Position numbers and translations under genes: made by a program. The notes beneath the pieces were generated by a model. The model was not told the origin of the DNA, did no database searches, and saw only the letters and a program-made list of their open reading frames with translations. A stretch of DNA of 64,000 bases from MFD09286-c1 sp963701015 (GTDB lineage Bacteria; Bacteroidota; Bacteroidia; Bacteroidales; DTGW01), in the NCBI GenBank assembly GCA_963701015.1, contig OY969556.1:4154001-4218000 (forward strand), read 5' to 3'. The first letter of the stretch is position 1. Every line of letters starts with the position of its first letter. Below, piece by piece: positions 16,487 through 24,847 of the stretch.

Positions 16487-17065
16487 ATGGAAAATTTATT
16501 TTATTCACATCCTTCTGCAATTATTGATGATAACTGCCAAATTGGCGTTGGAACTAAAATCTGGCATTTTTCTCATATTATGAGCAATTGCAAAATTGGT
16601 AAAAACTGCACTATTGGTCAGAATGTAGTTGTTTCTCCTCAAGTAATCCTTGGCAATAATGTAAAGGTGCAGAACAATGTTTCTATCTATACCGGCGTTA
16701 TATGCGAGGATGATGTTTTTTTGGGGCCTTCTATGGTTTTTACAAATGTTATAAACCCAAGAAGTGCTATAAATAGAAAAAATAATTTTCAAAACACATT
16801 AGTCCATAAAGGCGCAACAATTGGGGCAAATGCAACCATAATTTGTGGAATTACTATTGGAAGTTATGCATTTATTGGAGCGGGAGCCGTGGTTACTAAA
16901 AATGTTGAACCTTATGCATTGGTTATGGGAAATCCAGCAAAACAAAAAGGTTGGGTAAGTGAATTTGGACACAAACTTATTTTTGACGAAAAAGGAACAG
17001 CCATTTGCCCTGAAAGCAAGGAATTTTATACATTAAAAGACAATAAAGTTAATAAACTAAATTGA
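16487..17065 (+). CDS. UDP-sugar N-acetyltransferase, left-handed beta-helix (WbpD/WlbB type)
   Basis: An acyltransferase built from hexapeptide repeats (GVGTKIWHF, CKIGKNCTIGQNVVV, IGANATIICGITIG, IGAGAVVTKNV). The motif IWHFSHIMSNCKIG is characteristic of WbpD/WlbB, which acetylates the 3-amino group of UDP-2-acetamido-3-amino-glucuronate. I chose the ATG at 16487 (MENLFYSHPSAIID, 192 residues). Its stop overlaps the next ATG by one base (TGATG), consistent with coupled translation with the WbpB-like oxidoreductase. Specificity is inferred from the two following genes. Confidence 0.85.
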   Translation: MENLFYSHPSAIIDDNCQIGVGTKIWHFSHIMSNCKIGKNCTIGQNVVVSPQVILGNNVKVQNNVSIYTGVICEDDVFLGPSMVFTNVINPRSAINRKNNFQNTLVHKGATIGANATIICGITIGSYAFIGAGAVVTKNVEPYALVMGNPAKQKGWVSEFGHKLIFDEKGTAICPESKEFYTLKDNKVNKLN

Positions 17066-18039
17066 TGAAAAATTTCGCATTAATAGGTGTTGCTGGATTT
17101 GTTGCTGTTCGTCATTTAAAGGCAATTAAAGAAACAGGAAATAAGCTTGTAGCTGCATTAGACAAAAGTGATAGTGTAGGTATAATGGACAGCTATTTCC
17201 CTAATGCAGATTTCTTTACTGAATTTGAACGTTTCGACCGGCATATTGATAAACTGAAACGTAACAACACTCCTGTAGATTATGTAAGCATTTGCACACC
17301 AAATTATTTGCACGATTCGCATATACGTTTCTCATTAAGGAATGGAGCCCAAGCAATTTGCGAAAAACCATTAGTACTAAATCCCTGGAATATCGATGCT
17401 TTAATTGATGTTGAAAAACAGACCGCTACGAAAGTGAATACAATTTTTCAACTCAGGTTACATCCTGCAATTATTGAATTAAAGAAGAAAATTGAAAATG
17501 ACAAATCAGGTAAAATTTATGATATCGATTTAACTTACATCACTTCACGGGGACATTGGTATTTCGCAAGTTGGAAGGCTCAGGATGATAAATCGGGTGG
17601 TATTGCGACCAATATTGGTGTTCACTTCTTTGATATGTTAACCTGGATTTTTGGGAAAGTGCAGAAAAATATTGTCCATATTACTGAGCCTAAAAGAGCT
17701 GCAGGCTATCTTGAGCTTGAAAAAGCCCGCGTTCGTTGGTTCTTATGTGTCGATTTCGAAGCATTACCTGAAGATATAAAAACAAAAGGCCAAAGAACTT
17801 ACAGGTCAATTACTATTGAAGGTGCCGAACTTGAATTTAGTGAAGGTTTTACTGATTTGCATACACTTTCGTACGCAGAAATCTTTAATGGAAAAGGGTT
17901 CACGCTTGAAGATGCCAGGATGAGTATTCAAACAGTTTATGATATCCGACATGCTAAACCCATTGGAATGGTTGGCGAATATCATCCATTTGTCAATAAA
18001 AAAATAGAATTTCACCCTTTTATAAAAAATAATGATTGA
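17065..18039 (+). CDS. Gfo/Idh/MocA oxidoreductase, WbpB/WlbA type (UDP-GlcNAcA 3-dehydrogenase)
   Basis: An NAD-dependent enzyme that oxidises C3 of UDP-N-acetylglucosaminuronate before transamination. The sequence has the family features NFALIGVAGFVAVRHLKAI at the N-terminus, VSICTPNYLHDSH, the catalytic EKPL motif (CEKPLVLNPWN), and the long insertion ending GNFDM-like GVHFFDMLTWIFG. Length 324 is normal for WlbA. It overlaps the next gene by eight bases. A MocA family member with another substrate is possible, but the flanking WbpD- and WbpA-type genes support the assignment. Confidence 0.85.
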   Translation: MKNFALIGVAGFVAVRHLKAIKETGNKLVAALDKSDSVGIMDSYFPNADFFTEFERFDRHIDKLKRNNTPVDYVSICTPNYLHDSHIRFSLRNGAQAICEKPLVLNPWNIDALIDVEKQTATKVNTIFQLRLHPAIIELKKKIENDKSGKIYDIDLTYITSRGHWYFASWKAQDDKSGGIATNIGVHFFDMLTWIFGKVQKNIVHITEPKRAAGYLELEKARVRWFLCVDFEALPEDIKTKGQRTYRSITIEGAELEFSEGFTDLHTLSYAEIFNGKGFTLEDARMSIQTVYDIRHAKPIGMVGEYHPFVNKKIEFHPFIKNND

Positions 18040-19324
18040 ATTACTAAAATCAAAAAAGAAAAAAATAGCTGTAATTGGCCTTGGATATGTAGGCCTACCA
18101 CTTGCACTTGAATTTGCAAAAAAGTTCAGTGTAATTGGCTTCGATATTAAAGAAGAAAAAATTTCTTTAATGAAAATGAAAATAGATCCAAGTCAGGAAT
18201 TATCAGTTGATAATTTCGAAAATACGGATATTCTTTTTTCTTCAAAAATTGAAGATTTAAAACAAGCTGCTTTTTTTATCATTGCAGTTCCAACGCCAAT
18301 TGACGAATATAACCGGCCTGATTTAAGGCCTCTTTTGGGTGCCACAAAAGCTGTTGCTTCTGTCATTCAAAAAGGCGATTATATCATTTACGAATCTACT
18401 GTTTATCCGGGCTGTACCGAAGAAGATTGTGTCCCGGTGTTGGAAGAAATATCAGGATTGAAATTTCAAACCGATTTTAAGGTCGGATATTCACCGGAAA
18501 GAATAAACCCCGGCGACAAAGAACATACCTTAATTAATACACTTAAAATTGTTTCTGGTTGCGACAGCGAAGCCCTTTCGACTATAGCAGAAGTATATGG
18601 TTCAATAGTCAATGCTGGATTACACAAAGCTTCATCCATAAAAGTTGCCGAAGCCGCAAAAATTATTGAAAATACACAACGCGATGTGAATATTGGATTA
18701 ATGAACGAGCTTTCCATCATTTTCAATAAAATGGGGATTAATACTTTTGATGTTATTGAAGCTGCTGGAACAAAATGGAATTTCCTGAAATTTTCACCCG
18801 GTCTTGTAGGTGGTCATTGCATTGGAGTTGATCCTTATTACCTTACCCATAAAGCTGCCCGTATAGGCTATCATGCCCAAATCATTAATTCTGGCAGGTA
18901 TGTAAATGATTCCATGGGAGGATATATTGCTAAGCAAGCTATAAAAAAGCTTATCTCGGCCGATAAAGAAATTAAAACAGCCCGGGTACTGATTTTAGGA
19001 ATCACTTTTAAAGAAAATGTAAGCGATATCCGTAATTCAAAAGTTGTAGATATTTATAAAGAATTGAAATCATACGGAATTCAGGAAATTGATGTATATG
19101 ATCCGAATGCAGATAAAAATGAAGTAGAAGAAGAATATGGGATTAAATTAATTAATGCTATTGAAAACTCATATAACATTGTAATTTTTGCAGTGGCCCA
19201 TAAAATTTTCAAATCATTCAATTTGGAAAAACTCAAAAGTATAACCAAGCCCAATGCAGTAATAATTGATGTTAAAGGAACCATGAAAAAATATTCTCAG
19301 GAATTCATCTATTGGAGTTTGTAG
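18032..19324 (+). CDS. Nucleotide-sugar dehydrogenase, WbpA/TviB (UDP-GlcNAc 6-dehydrogenase) type
   Basis: A UDP-glucose/GDP-mannose dehydrogenase family enzyme (430 residues) that oxidises C6 to the uronate in two steps. Motifs include the NAD-binding IAVIGLGYVGLPLALEFA, AVPTPIDEYNRPDL, YESTVYPGCTEE, the catalytic cysteine loop SPGLVGGHCIGVDPYYLTH, and GITFKENVSDIRNSKV. The pattern is that of TviB/VipA and WbpA. Together with the two preceding genes it gives three of the four WbpA-B-E-D steps; the WbpE aminotransferase is not found nearby. Confidence 0.9.
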   Translation: MIELLKSKKKKIAVIGLGYVGLPLALEFAKKFSVIGFDIKEEKISLMKMKIDPSQELSVDNFENTDILFSSKIEDLKQAAFFIIAVPTPIDEYNRPDLRPLLGATKAVASVIQKGDYIIYESTVYPGCTEEDCVPVLEEISGLKFQTDFKVGYSPERINPGDKEHTLINTLKIVSGCDSEALSTIAEVYGSIVNAGLHKASSIKVAEAAKIIENTQRDVNIGLMNELSIIFNKMGINTFDVIEAAGTKWNFLKFSPGLVGGHCIGVDPYYLTHKAARIGYHAQIINSGRYVNDSMGGYIAKQAIKKLISADKEIKTARVLILGITFKENVSDIRNSKVVDIYKELKSYGIQEIDVYDPNADKNEVEEEYGIKLINAIENSYNIVIFAVAHKIFKSFNLEKLKSITKPNAVIIDVKGTMKKYSQEFIYWSL

Positions 19325-19375
19325 TAAAATAGGTTTGAATATGAAACCAATTTCTTATTAATTAAAATAATTTTA

Positions 19376-19383
19376 TAATTTTG
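19376..19383 (+). promoter_or_regulatory. -7 box (TAATTTTG) upstream of wza
   Basis: TAATTTTG fits the TAnnTTTG consensus and lies 26 bases before the ATG at 19410. No TTG is present at the expected -33 distance, so this may be a weak secondary promoter for the export genes. Confidence 0.35.
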
Positions 19384-19409
19384 CGCCACTTAAATTTAAA
19401 TTTTAGTTA

Positions 19410-21890
19410 ATGTATCATATCCTGAACAAATTTAGTTTAATCGTTTTCTTTTTACTTTTTGCATTGAATGGATTTGCACAAACAAATTATAGTGCCATTC
19501 AGGTTGATAATTTAAGCGACGATCAGGTAAAACAGATCGTAGCTAAATCCCAGGCAAGTGGTTTTTCACAGGATCAGATTGAGTCAATGGCAATTGCTAA
19601 AGGAATGAAGCCAGCCGAAGTTCAAAAATTGAAGGATAGAATTGCAAAATTGGGCTTGAACAATGGAAATACATTAACTTCATCACCAACAGACAGAACC
19701 CGCACATATAATGGCAATAATGATATTTTTAGTGATGTTCTAAACAAAGAAACAACAAATCCTGAAATAGGACTTGAAAGTAAAATATTTGGATATAATA
19801 TATTTCGTTCCAAGGCTCTTACTTTTGCCCCAAGCTTTAATATGCCTACGCCTCAAAATTACCAGGTTGGCCCTGGTGATCAATTAATGATTGATATTTG
19901 GGGAGCATCACAGGCAAACTACAAACTTGAAGTTAGTCCCGAAGGAAGTATTTACATTGAAAATGTTGGTCCTGTAAATGTTAATGGATTAACCATAGAG
20001 AATGCAAGTAAAAAAATAATCAGCCGTTTATCATCCATATATTCGGGACTTTTGGGAAATAGTCCGAATACCTTTGCTCAAGTTAGTTTGGGTAATTTAA
20101 GAAGTATAAAAGTTTCTATTTTGGGAGAAGTTAAAACCCCGGGAACTTACACATTACCTTCACTTGCAACTGTTTTTAATGCTTTATATGTTTGTGGAGG
20201 TCCAAATACAAATGGATCACTACGCAAAATTGAAGTTTATCGCGAAAGCAAATTGGTTAGCACACTTGATGCCTATGATTTTATTTTAAAAGGCGACCAG
20301 AAAAATAATATCCGTTTGCAGGACCAGGATGTTGTAATTGTTAAGCCTTACCTTAGTAGGATTGAGATTAAAGGAGAAGTTAAAACTCCTGCATTGTTTG
20401 AAATGAAAGACAATGAATATTTAAGTGATTTGATCAGTTACAGTGGTGGATTTACAGATAAAGCATACACATTCAGATTAAAAGTAATACGGAATACCGA
20501 TCGTGAACATGAGATTGAAGATATTGACAAAAAAGATTTTGGAAAATTTTCCCTCAAAAGTGGCGATATAGTTGAAGTTGATTCAATTCTCGATCGTTTT
20601 CAAAATAGGGTTGCTATTATGGGAGCTGTTTACAGGCCAGGACAATTCGAGCTTGATAGCACAATGACCTTAAAACAACTGATTGAAAAGGCTGAAGGAT
20701 TACGTGGTGATGCATTTATGTCGCGGGCTTTGGTTTACCGGACCAATAAAGACCTTTCAATATCTTCATTTGCGATTAGCTTAAGCGACCTGATGAATAA
20801 TAAAATTGCCGATATTAAATTGCAACGTGAAGACTTGGTGAGGGTTTTTTCTATATCGGAATTGCAGGAAGAATTTAGTCTTTCAATTGACGGAGAAGTA
20901 TCAAAGCCTGGGAAATTTCCTTATGTAAAGGATATGACTTTGGAAGATTTAATTGCTTTGGCCGGAGGATTAAAAGAATCAGCCTCACTTTCAAAAATTG
21001 AAATTGCAAGGCGTATTAAGAATGCCGATCCTTTAAGCAAATCTCAAAATGTAGCGGATGTTTATTTATTTGATATTTCGAAAGACCTGAGTATATCCGA
21101 TTCTGCATCCTTATTTCATTTGCAACCCTATGACGAAGTATTTGTCCGTAGATCTCCGGGCTATGAAATTCAAATACTGGCTGAAATTTCAGGAGAAGTT
21201 TTGTATCCGGGCAAATATAGTATTCAGAATAAGGACGAAAGAATTTCTGATTTAGTTAACCGTGCCGGTGGATTAAACAACGATGCTTATCCCAAAGGAG
21301 CTTGTTTATACCGTAAAATTCCTATTGATGTAAAACAAAGAGATCAATTGATACATGCTTTGAAAGCCAATTCAAAAACAAATTTGCAGGTTGAAGAAAT
21401 ATCTAAAGACACAGTTTCAATGCTCGATACAACCCAAAAATATATTGAACAGCGGATTGGAATTGATTTGGTAAAAATATTGAAAACCCCTCATTCAAAT
21501 TACGACTTGATTTTACAGGAAGGTGACGTTTTAAAAATCCCAAAGGAATTACAAACAGTGAAAATGACCGGAGCCTTGCTTTATCCTATAACTGTAAGAT
21601 TTGATAAATCAAACGGTTTGAAAAATTATATTTCAATGTCAGGTGGATTTGCTGATGTTGCCAAACCTTCCAAAACGTTTGTAATTTATGCAAATGGAGC
21701 AGTTAAGAGTACAAAACATTTTTTATTTTTTAAATTCTACCCTGCAATAGAACCCGGTGCTGAAATTATCGTCCCACAAAAGCCCGAAAGAAAAGGGTCA
21801 ACACAGGAAACCATAAGTATAGCAGCTTCGGTAGTTGGCATGGCTTCCATGATAAGCTCAACTATTTATTTAATACATACTATAAAGTAA
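19410..21890 (+). CDS. Polysaccharide export outer-membrane protein with SLBB domains (Wza-like)
   Basis: The channel component for capsule or exopolysaccharide export. A signal peptide (about 1-23, ending NGFAQ) is followed by a Poly_export domain (YQVGPGDQLMIDIWG, near 150). At least five SLBB beta-grasp repeats follow, each with a V-x-x-P-G-x-Y/F signature (GEVKTPGTYTL, GAVYRPGQFEL, GEVSKPGKFPY, GEISGEVLYPGKY and so on), and there is a C-terminal membrane helix. At 826 residues it is the long Bacteroidetes form. No lipobox cysteine is evident after the signal. The downstream Wzz-like protein is its usual partner. Confidence 0.9.
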   Translation: MYHILNKFSLIVFFLLFALNGFAQTNYSAIQVDNLSDDQVKQIVAKSQASGFSQDQIESMAIAKGMKPAEVQKLKDRIAKLGLNNGNTLTSSPTDRTRTYNGNNDIFSDVLNKETTNPEIGLESKIFGYNIFRSKALTFAPSFNMPTPQNYQVGPGDQLMIDIWGASQANYKLEVSPEGSIYIENVGPVNVNGLTIENASKKIISRLSSIYSGLLGNSPNTFAQVSLGNLRSIKVSILGEVKTPGTYTLPSLATVFNALYVCGGPNTNGSLRKIEVYRESKLVSTLDAYDFILKGDQKNNIRLQDQDVVIVKPYLSRIEIKGEVKTPALFEMKDNEYLSDLISYSGGFTDKAYTFRLKVIRNTDREHEIEDIDKKDFGKFSLKSGDIVEVDSILDRFQNRVAIMGAVYRPGQFELDSTMTLKQLIEKAEGLRGDAFMSRALVYRTNKDLSISSFAISLSDLMNNKIADIKLQREDLVRVFSISELQEEFSLSIDGEVSKPGKFPYVKDMTLEDLIALAGGLKESASLSKIEIARRIKNADPLSKSQNVADVYLFDISKDLSISDSASLFHLQPYDEVFVRRSPGYEIQILAEISGEVLYPGKYSIQNKDERISDLVNRAGGLNNDAYPKGACLYRKIPIDVKQRDQLIHALKANSKTNLQVEEISKDTVSMLDTTQKYIEQRIGIDLVKILKTPHSNYDLILQEGDVLKIPKELQTVKMTGALLYPITVRFDKSNGLKNYISMSGGFADVAKPSKTFVIYANGAVKSTKHFLFFKFYPAIEPGAEIIVPQKPERKGSTQETISIAASVVGMASMISSTIYLIHTIK

Positions 21891-22033
21891 AATATTTTAT
21901 ATATTCAAATTAACAATGCGTTTAAGCGTTTACGAAATAAAAACCATTAAGGAAACTGTTGTCTATAAGACAAAATATGATGGAATCTTGATTAACCAAT
22001 GAGGAACAAAGAAAAGTTTAATATCGGAAAACG

Positions 22034-22044
22034 GAATTCGGAAA
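22034..22044 (+). repeat. Left inverted repeat flanking the four-helix-bundle gene
   Basis: GAATTCGGAAA here is the exact reverse complement of TTTCCGAATTC at 22564-22574. The pair brackets the four-helix-bundle gene, leaving about 520 bases between the arms. Confidence 0.5.
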
Positions 22045-22067
22045 ATAAAATCGCTTGCGATTTTATT
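22044..22067 (+). other. 11-bp perfect hairpin before the four-helix-bundle gene
   Basis: AATAAAATCGC and GCGATTTTATT pair perfectly around a TT loop. It lies 38 bases before the gene start. It could be a terminator for the wza message, though no T run follows, or a structure belonging to the inserted unit. Confidence 0.45.
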
Positions 22068-22105
22068 GAATCTTATTTATCGCTTTCTGAAAGAAATAAT
22101 TCGTA

Positions 22106-22468
22106 ATGAGTAGTGAAATATACGGATATGAACAACTGGATGTATGGAAACTTTCACATGAATTAGTTTTAAAAATATATTCATTAACTAATACCTTGCC
22201 AAAAGAAGAAAATTATATATTACGACAGCAAATATTAAGGTCTGTCATTTCCGTCCCTGCTAATATTGCTGAAGGAAATGGAAGAAAGGGTAAAGCAGAT
22301 TACGCTCATTTTTTGTCAATTGCGAGAGGTTCGCTTAATGAAACAGAATATTTTATTAGATTGTCAAAAGATTTATTGTATATTGATAATGATAATTTTC
22401 TAAAACTTAAAGATGATTGTCAGCGCATTAGGCAAATGATAAATAAATTAATAGCAAAATTACAATAA
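22106..22468 (+). CDS. Four-helix bundle protein (23S rRNA intervening-sequence type)
   Basis: A 120-residue all-helical protein of the family first seen encoded in 23S rRNA intervening sequences. Family marks include YEQLDVWKLSHELVLKIY at the N-terminus, LRQQILRSVISVPANIAEGNGR in the centre and FLSIARGSLNETEYF. The function of the family is unknown. It lies on its own between wza and wzz, two genes that are usually adjacent, and is bracketed by an inverted repeat, so it looks inserted. Confidence 0.88.
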   Translation: MSSEIYGYEQLDVWKLSHELVLKIYSLTNTLPKEENYILRQQILRSVISVPANIAEGNGRKGKADYAHFLSIARGSLNETEYFIRLSKDLLYIDNDNFLKLKDDCQRIRQMINKLIAKLQ

Positions 22469-22563
22469 TGTAAAAGAAAACAGGAATTAGAGGAAAAACG
22501 GCATTTGGGAATCAGATTAGGAATAATTTCTAATTCTTTCCGATTTCCGACATCAAATTCCGA

Positions 22564-22574
22564 TTTCCGAATTC
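22564..22574 (+). repeat. Right inverted repeat flanking the four-helix-bundle gene
   Basis: TTTCCGAATTC, the partner of 22034-22044, ending 11 bases before the wzz ATG. The same stretch contains TTCCGATTTCCGA twice in direct repeat (near 22539 and 22558), so the end is itself internally repeated. Confidence 0.5.
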
Positions 22575-22585
22575 TAATAAAATAT

Positions 22586-23695
22586 ATGAAAGAAATAGAA
22601 AAAGATACTAAAAATCCCGACGAAATCGACCTCATTGAAGTTTTCAAGAAAATCTGGGACGGGCGTAAAATCATTTATAGAACAGTTGCTGTTTTTTTTG
22701 TATTAGGACTTATTGTTGCTTTTGGAAGCCAAAAAGAATACAAATCAGAAGTCAAGCTTCTGGTGATGGAAAAAGGCACCTCCGGCGTTTCTGGTATGTT
22801 AGCACAATTTGGTGGATTAGCTGGTTTAAATTTTGGGGCTTCAGCAAATTCCGATGAAATGCTATCACCCGATTTATACCCTGATATTATTGAAAGTACG
22901 CCTTTTCTTTTAAATATACTCAACCAGAAAATCCATATCAAAAAGCTTGATACTATTGCAACTGTATATGATTTTCTTTCAAAACTTAACCCGCCATCGG
23001 GACTTGATGTTATAAAGAAATATTCCATTGGTCTTCCTTTTACTATCATTGGTTGGTTTAAGACCAAAAATAAGGAAATAGAAAATTTACCCGACTCCAT
23101 TAAAAATCTAAATCAGCCATTAATCCTTACTAAAGAGCAGGAAGATATTGCCAATGCTATAAAAGGAAGCATTAAAGTTACAAAAGGAGAAACGGCTGGT
23201 GTTGTGTCTATTTCTGTAGAATTGCCCGATAGTAAAGCATCTTCCGAGCTTTGTGCAATAGTAGTTAAATTATTGACCCAATATACAATCAACTATCGTA
23301 TCCAAAAAGCCAAGGCCGATTTAGATTTTATAGCCGAACAACATAAACAGGCAGAAATACGATATGAAGCCGCCCAGCAAAAACTGGCCGATTACCAGGA
23401 TGCTAATAGAGGAATAGCTTTAGCTTCAGCACGCAGCGAAGGTGAAAGGTTGCAAAATGAATATAATTTGGCCTTTAATGTTTATAATGGCCTTTCGCAA
23501 CAATACGAACAGGCTAAAATTAAAGTACAGGAAACAACGCCGGTTATAAAAGTGATTGAACCTGCAAGGGAACCTTTGAATAAAAGTAAGCCAAAAAGGG
23601 CTATAATTATGGTTGCAATGATTTTTATCGGTGGAATCATTGGGGTTGGGATTATTTTTGGGAAACTTTTAAAAAAGAATTATTTGGGTAATTAA
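22586..23695 (+). CDS. Wzz-type chain-length determinant / polysaccharide co-polymerase
   Basis: An inner-membrane protein of 369 residues that sets polymer length. There is a cytoplasmic N-terminus, a first helix (about 33-51), a periplasmic coiled-coil region (QAEIRYEAAQQKLADYQDAN) and the conserved proline-rich segment TTPVIKVIEPAREPLNKSKPKR just before the second helix (near 340-360). No tyrosine-kinase domain follows, so it is a Wzz/PCP-1 or kinase-less PCP-2 form. I chose ATG 22586 (MKEIEKDTKNPDEIDL), because the upstream codons belong to the inserted repeat. Confidence 0.87.
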   Translation: MKEIEKDTKNPDEIDLIEVFKKIWDGRKIIYRTVAVFFVLGLIVAFGSQKEYKSEVKLLVMEKGTSGVSGMLAQFGGLAGLNFGASANSDEMLSPDLYPDIIESTPFLLNILNQKIHIKKLDTIATVYDFLSKLNPPSGLDVIKKYSIGLPFTIIGWFKTKNKEIENLPDSIKNLNQPLILTKEQEDIANAIKGSIKVTKGETAGVVSISVELPDSKASSELCAIVVKLLTQYTINYRIQKAKADLDFIAEQHKQAEIRYEAAQQKLADYQDANRGIALASARSEGERLQNEYNLAFNVYNGLSQQYEQAKIKVQETTPVIKVIEPAREPLNKSKPKRAIIMVAMIFIGGIIGVGIIFGKLLKKNYLGN

Positions 23696-23734
23696 TATGG
23701 TACAAGATACTTATAAGCAACCAGGAATATTTTA

Positions 23735-24040
23735 TTGTTAGATATGGTTTTAAAAAACGACTATATAGGCATTGCTAAAGAGATTGTGCTAAAACAAATA
23801 GATACTACCCAATTTAAAGTATTTTTGTTTGGGAGCAGGGCATATGGCAATTCCCGGTTCAACAGCGATATTGATATAGGACTATGGGGCTCAGTCCGGG
23901 TACCTGTTAAGTTAAAATTAGCTATTGAAGAAGCCCTTGAAGAAAGTGTAGTGCCTTTTAATGTTGATATAGTGGACTTTAGTTTGGTGGATGATATATT
24001 TAAAAAGTTTGCTTTAGAAAAAATAGTTGAATGGACCTAA
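23735..24040 (+). CDS. Minimal nucleotidyltransferase (MNT) antitoxin
   Basis: A 101-residue MNT protein. The polymerase-beta fold motif is FLFGSRAYGNSRFNSDIDIG, with Gly33-Ser34 and Asp45/Asp47; a third acidic residue is in NVDIVDF. In characterised pairs the MNT protein AMPylates a tyrosine of the HEPN toxin. It overlaps the HEPN gene by ten bases. The start may be TTG 23735 or ATG 23744. Confidence 0.87.
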   Translation: MLDMVLKNDYIGIAKEIVLKQIDTTQFKVFLFGSRAYGNSRFNSDIDIGLWGSVRVPVKLKLAIEEALEESVVPFNVDIVDFSLVDDIFKKFALEKIVEWT

Positions 24041-24450
24041 AAGAAAAATACGCACAACAGTTGATAGCTTTGGAAAATGCTTTAGGTGATTTCAAAAAAG
24101 CTTTAGGTGCTGACATGGGTAAATACGATGATCTTGAACAAAACTGGATAAAAAATGCACAGGTCCAAAAATTCGAATTTTGTATAGAATTGTTATGGAA
24201 AACCGCCAAATCATATTTCGAAATGGAAGGGGAAACATTATTAACCCCAAAACAAAATATTAAAGCTTTGTTTTTGCAGAATATTGTTGGTGAAGAACAA
24301 TATCTCGAATTAATGAATTGCATTGAAAGTAGAAATTTATTGAGCCACATCTATAAAACAGAGACTTTCGAATTAATTGCAAACGAATTAATGGATCATT
24401 ACAAAGTAATATATAGTTCCTTTCTGGAACTGAAAAGTAAAGTAATATGA
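24031..24450 (+). CDS. HEPN-domain toxin (HI0074-type nucleotidyltransferase substrate-binding protein)
   Basis: A 139-residue helical protein. The HEPN RNase motif R-x4-H followed by x-Y is intact: Arg101, His106 and Tyr108 in SRNLLSHIYK. The tyrosine is the residue modified by MNT partners in studied systems. The N-terminal half (QLIALENALGDFKKAL, QVQKFEFCIELLWKTAK) matches HI0074. It forms a two-gene module with the preceding MNT gene, placed between wzz and the heptose genes. Confidence 0.87.
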   Translation: MDLKEKYAQQLIALENALGDFKKALGADMGKYDDLEQNWIKNAQVQKFEFCIELLWKTAKSYFEMEGETLLTPKQNIKALFLQNIVGEEQYLELMNCIESRNLLSHIYKTETFELIANELMDHYKVIYSSFLELKSKVI

Positions 24451-24675
24451 TTATATTTTAAAAAGGATTAATCTTTAGACAAAGTAAAAACCGGAATTTT
24501 TCGATGTTTACTGATAATTATTTAGATTTGTACAATTATATTTTATTTGATATTTTGTAAATATGGCTTTTTAATGAAATTTAAATAAAATCTCTCAGGT
24601 AATTATTATTTTATAAATATGAGAAATTGTGAAAGGGTTCTAAATGCTGTTATTTTATTATAATTTTCAATGTAT

Positions 24676-24847
24676 TATAAAGTGCATGAAACTACATGGG
24701 TTATTAAGCTATTGAACTTGCATGGGAATCTTTAAAAAAAAATAAACCGAGAAGATCATTAATAATTATTGCAATGATTTTTATTGGAGGAATAATGGGT
24801 ATTGGAATTATTTTAGGAAGGAATCTTATAGTAAGTTACAGAAAATG
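24676..24847 (+). pseudogene. Remnant of a second wzz 3' end
   Basis: Translated pieces match the end of the intact wzz upstream. YKVHETTWVIK corresponds to IKVQETTPVIK. After a frame slip, IELAWESLKKNKPRRS and then IIIAMIFIGGIMGIGII match IEPAREPLNKSKPKRA and VAMIFIGGIIGVGII. The reading ends in a TGA that overlaps the ATG of the kinase gene at 24845. It is a decayed paralogue end, not a usable gene. About 225 bases of AT-rich DNA before it hold nothing I recognise. Confidence 0.8.

Noticed and set aside
22505..22585. Longer N-terminus for Wzz starting at 22505
   Set aside because: The added residues are encoded by the repeat sequence flanking the inserted gene; the family start fits ATG 22586.
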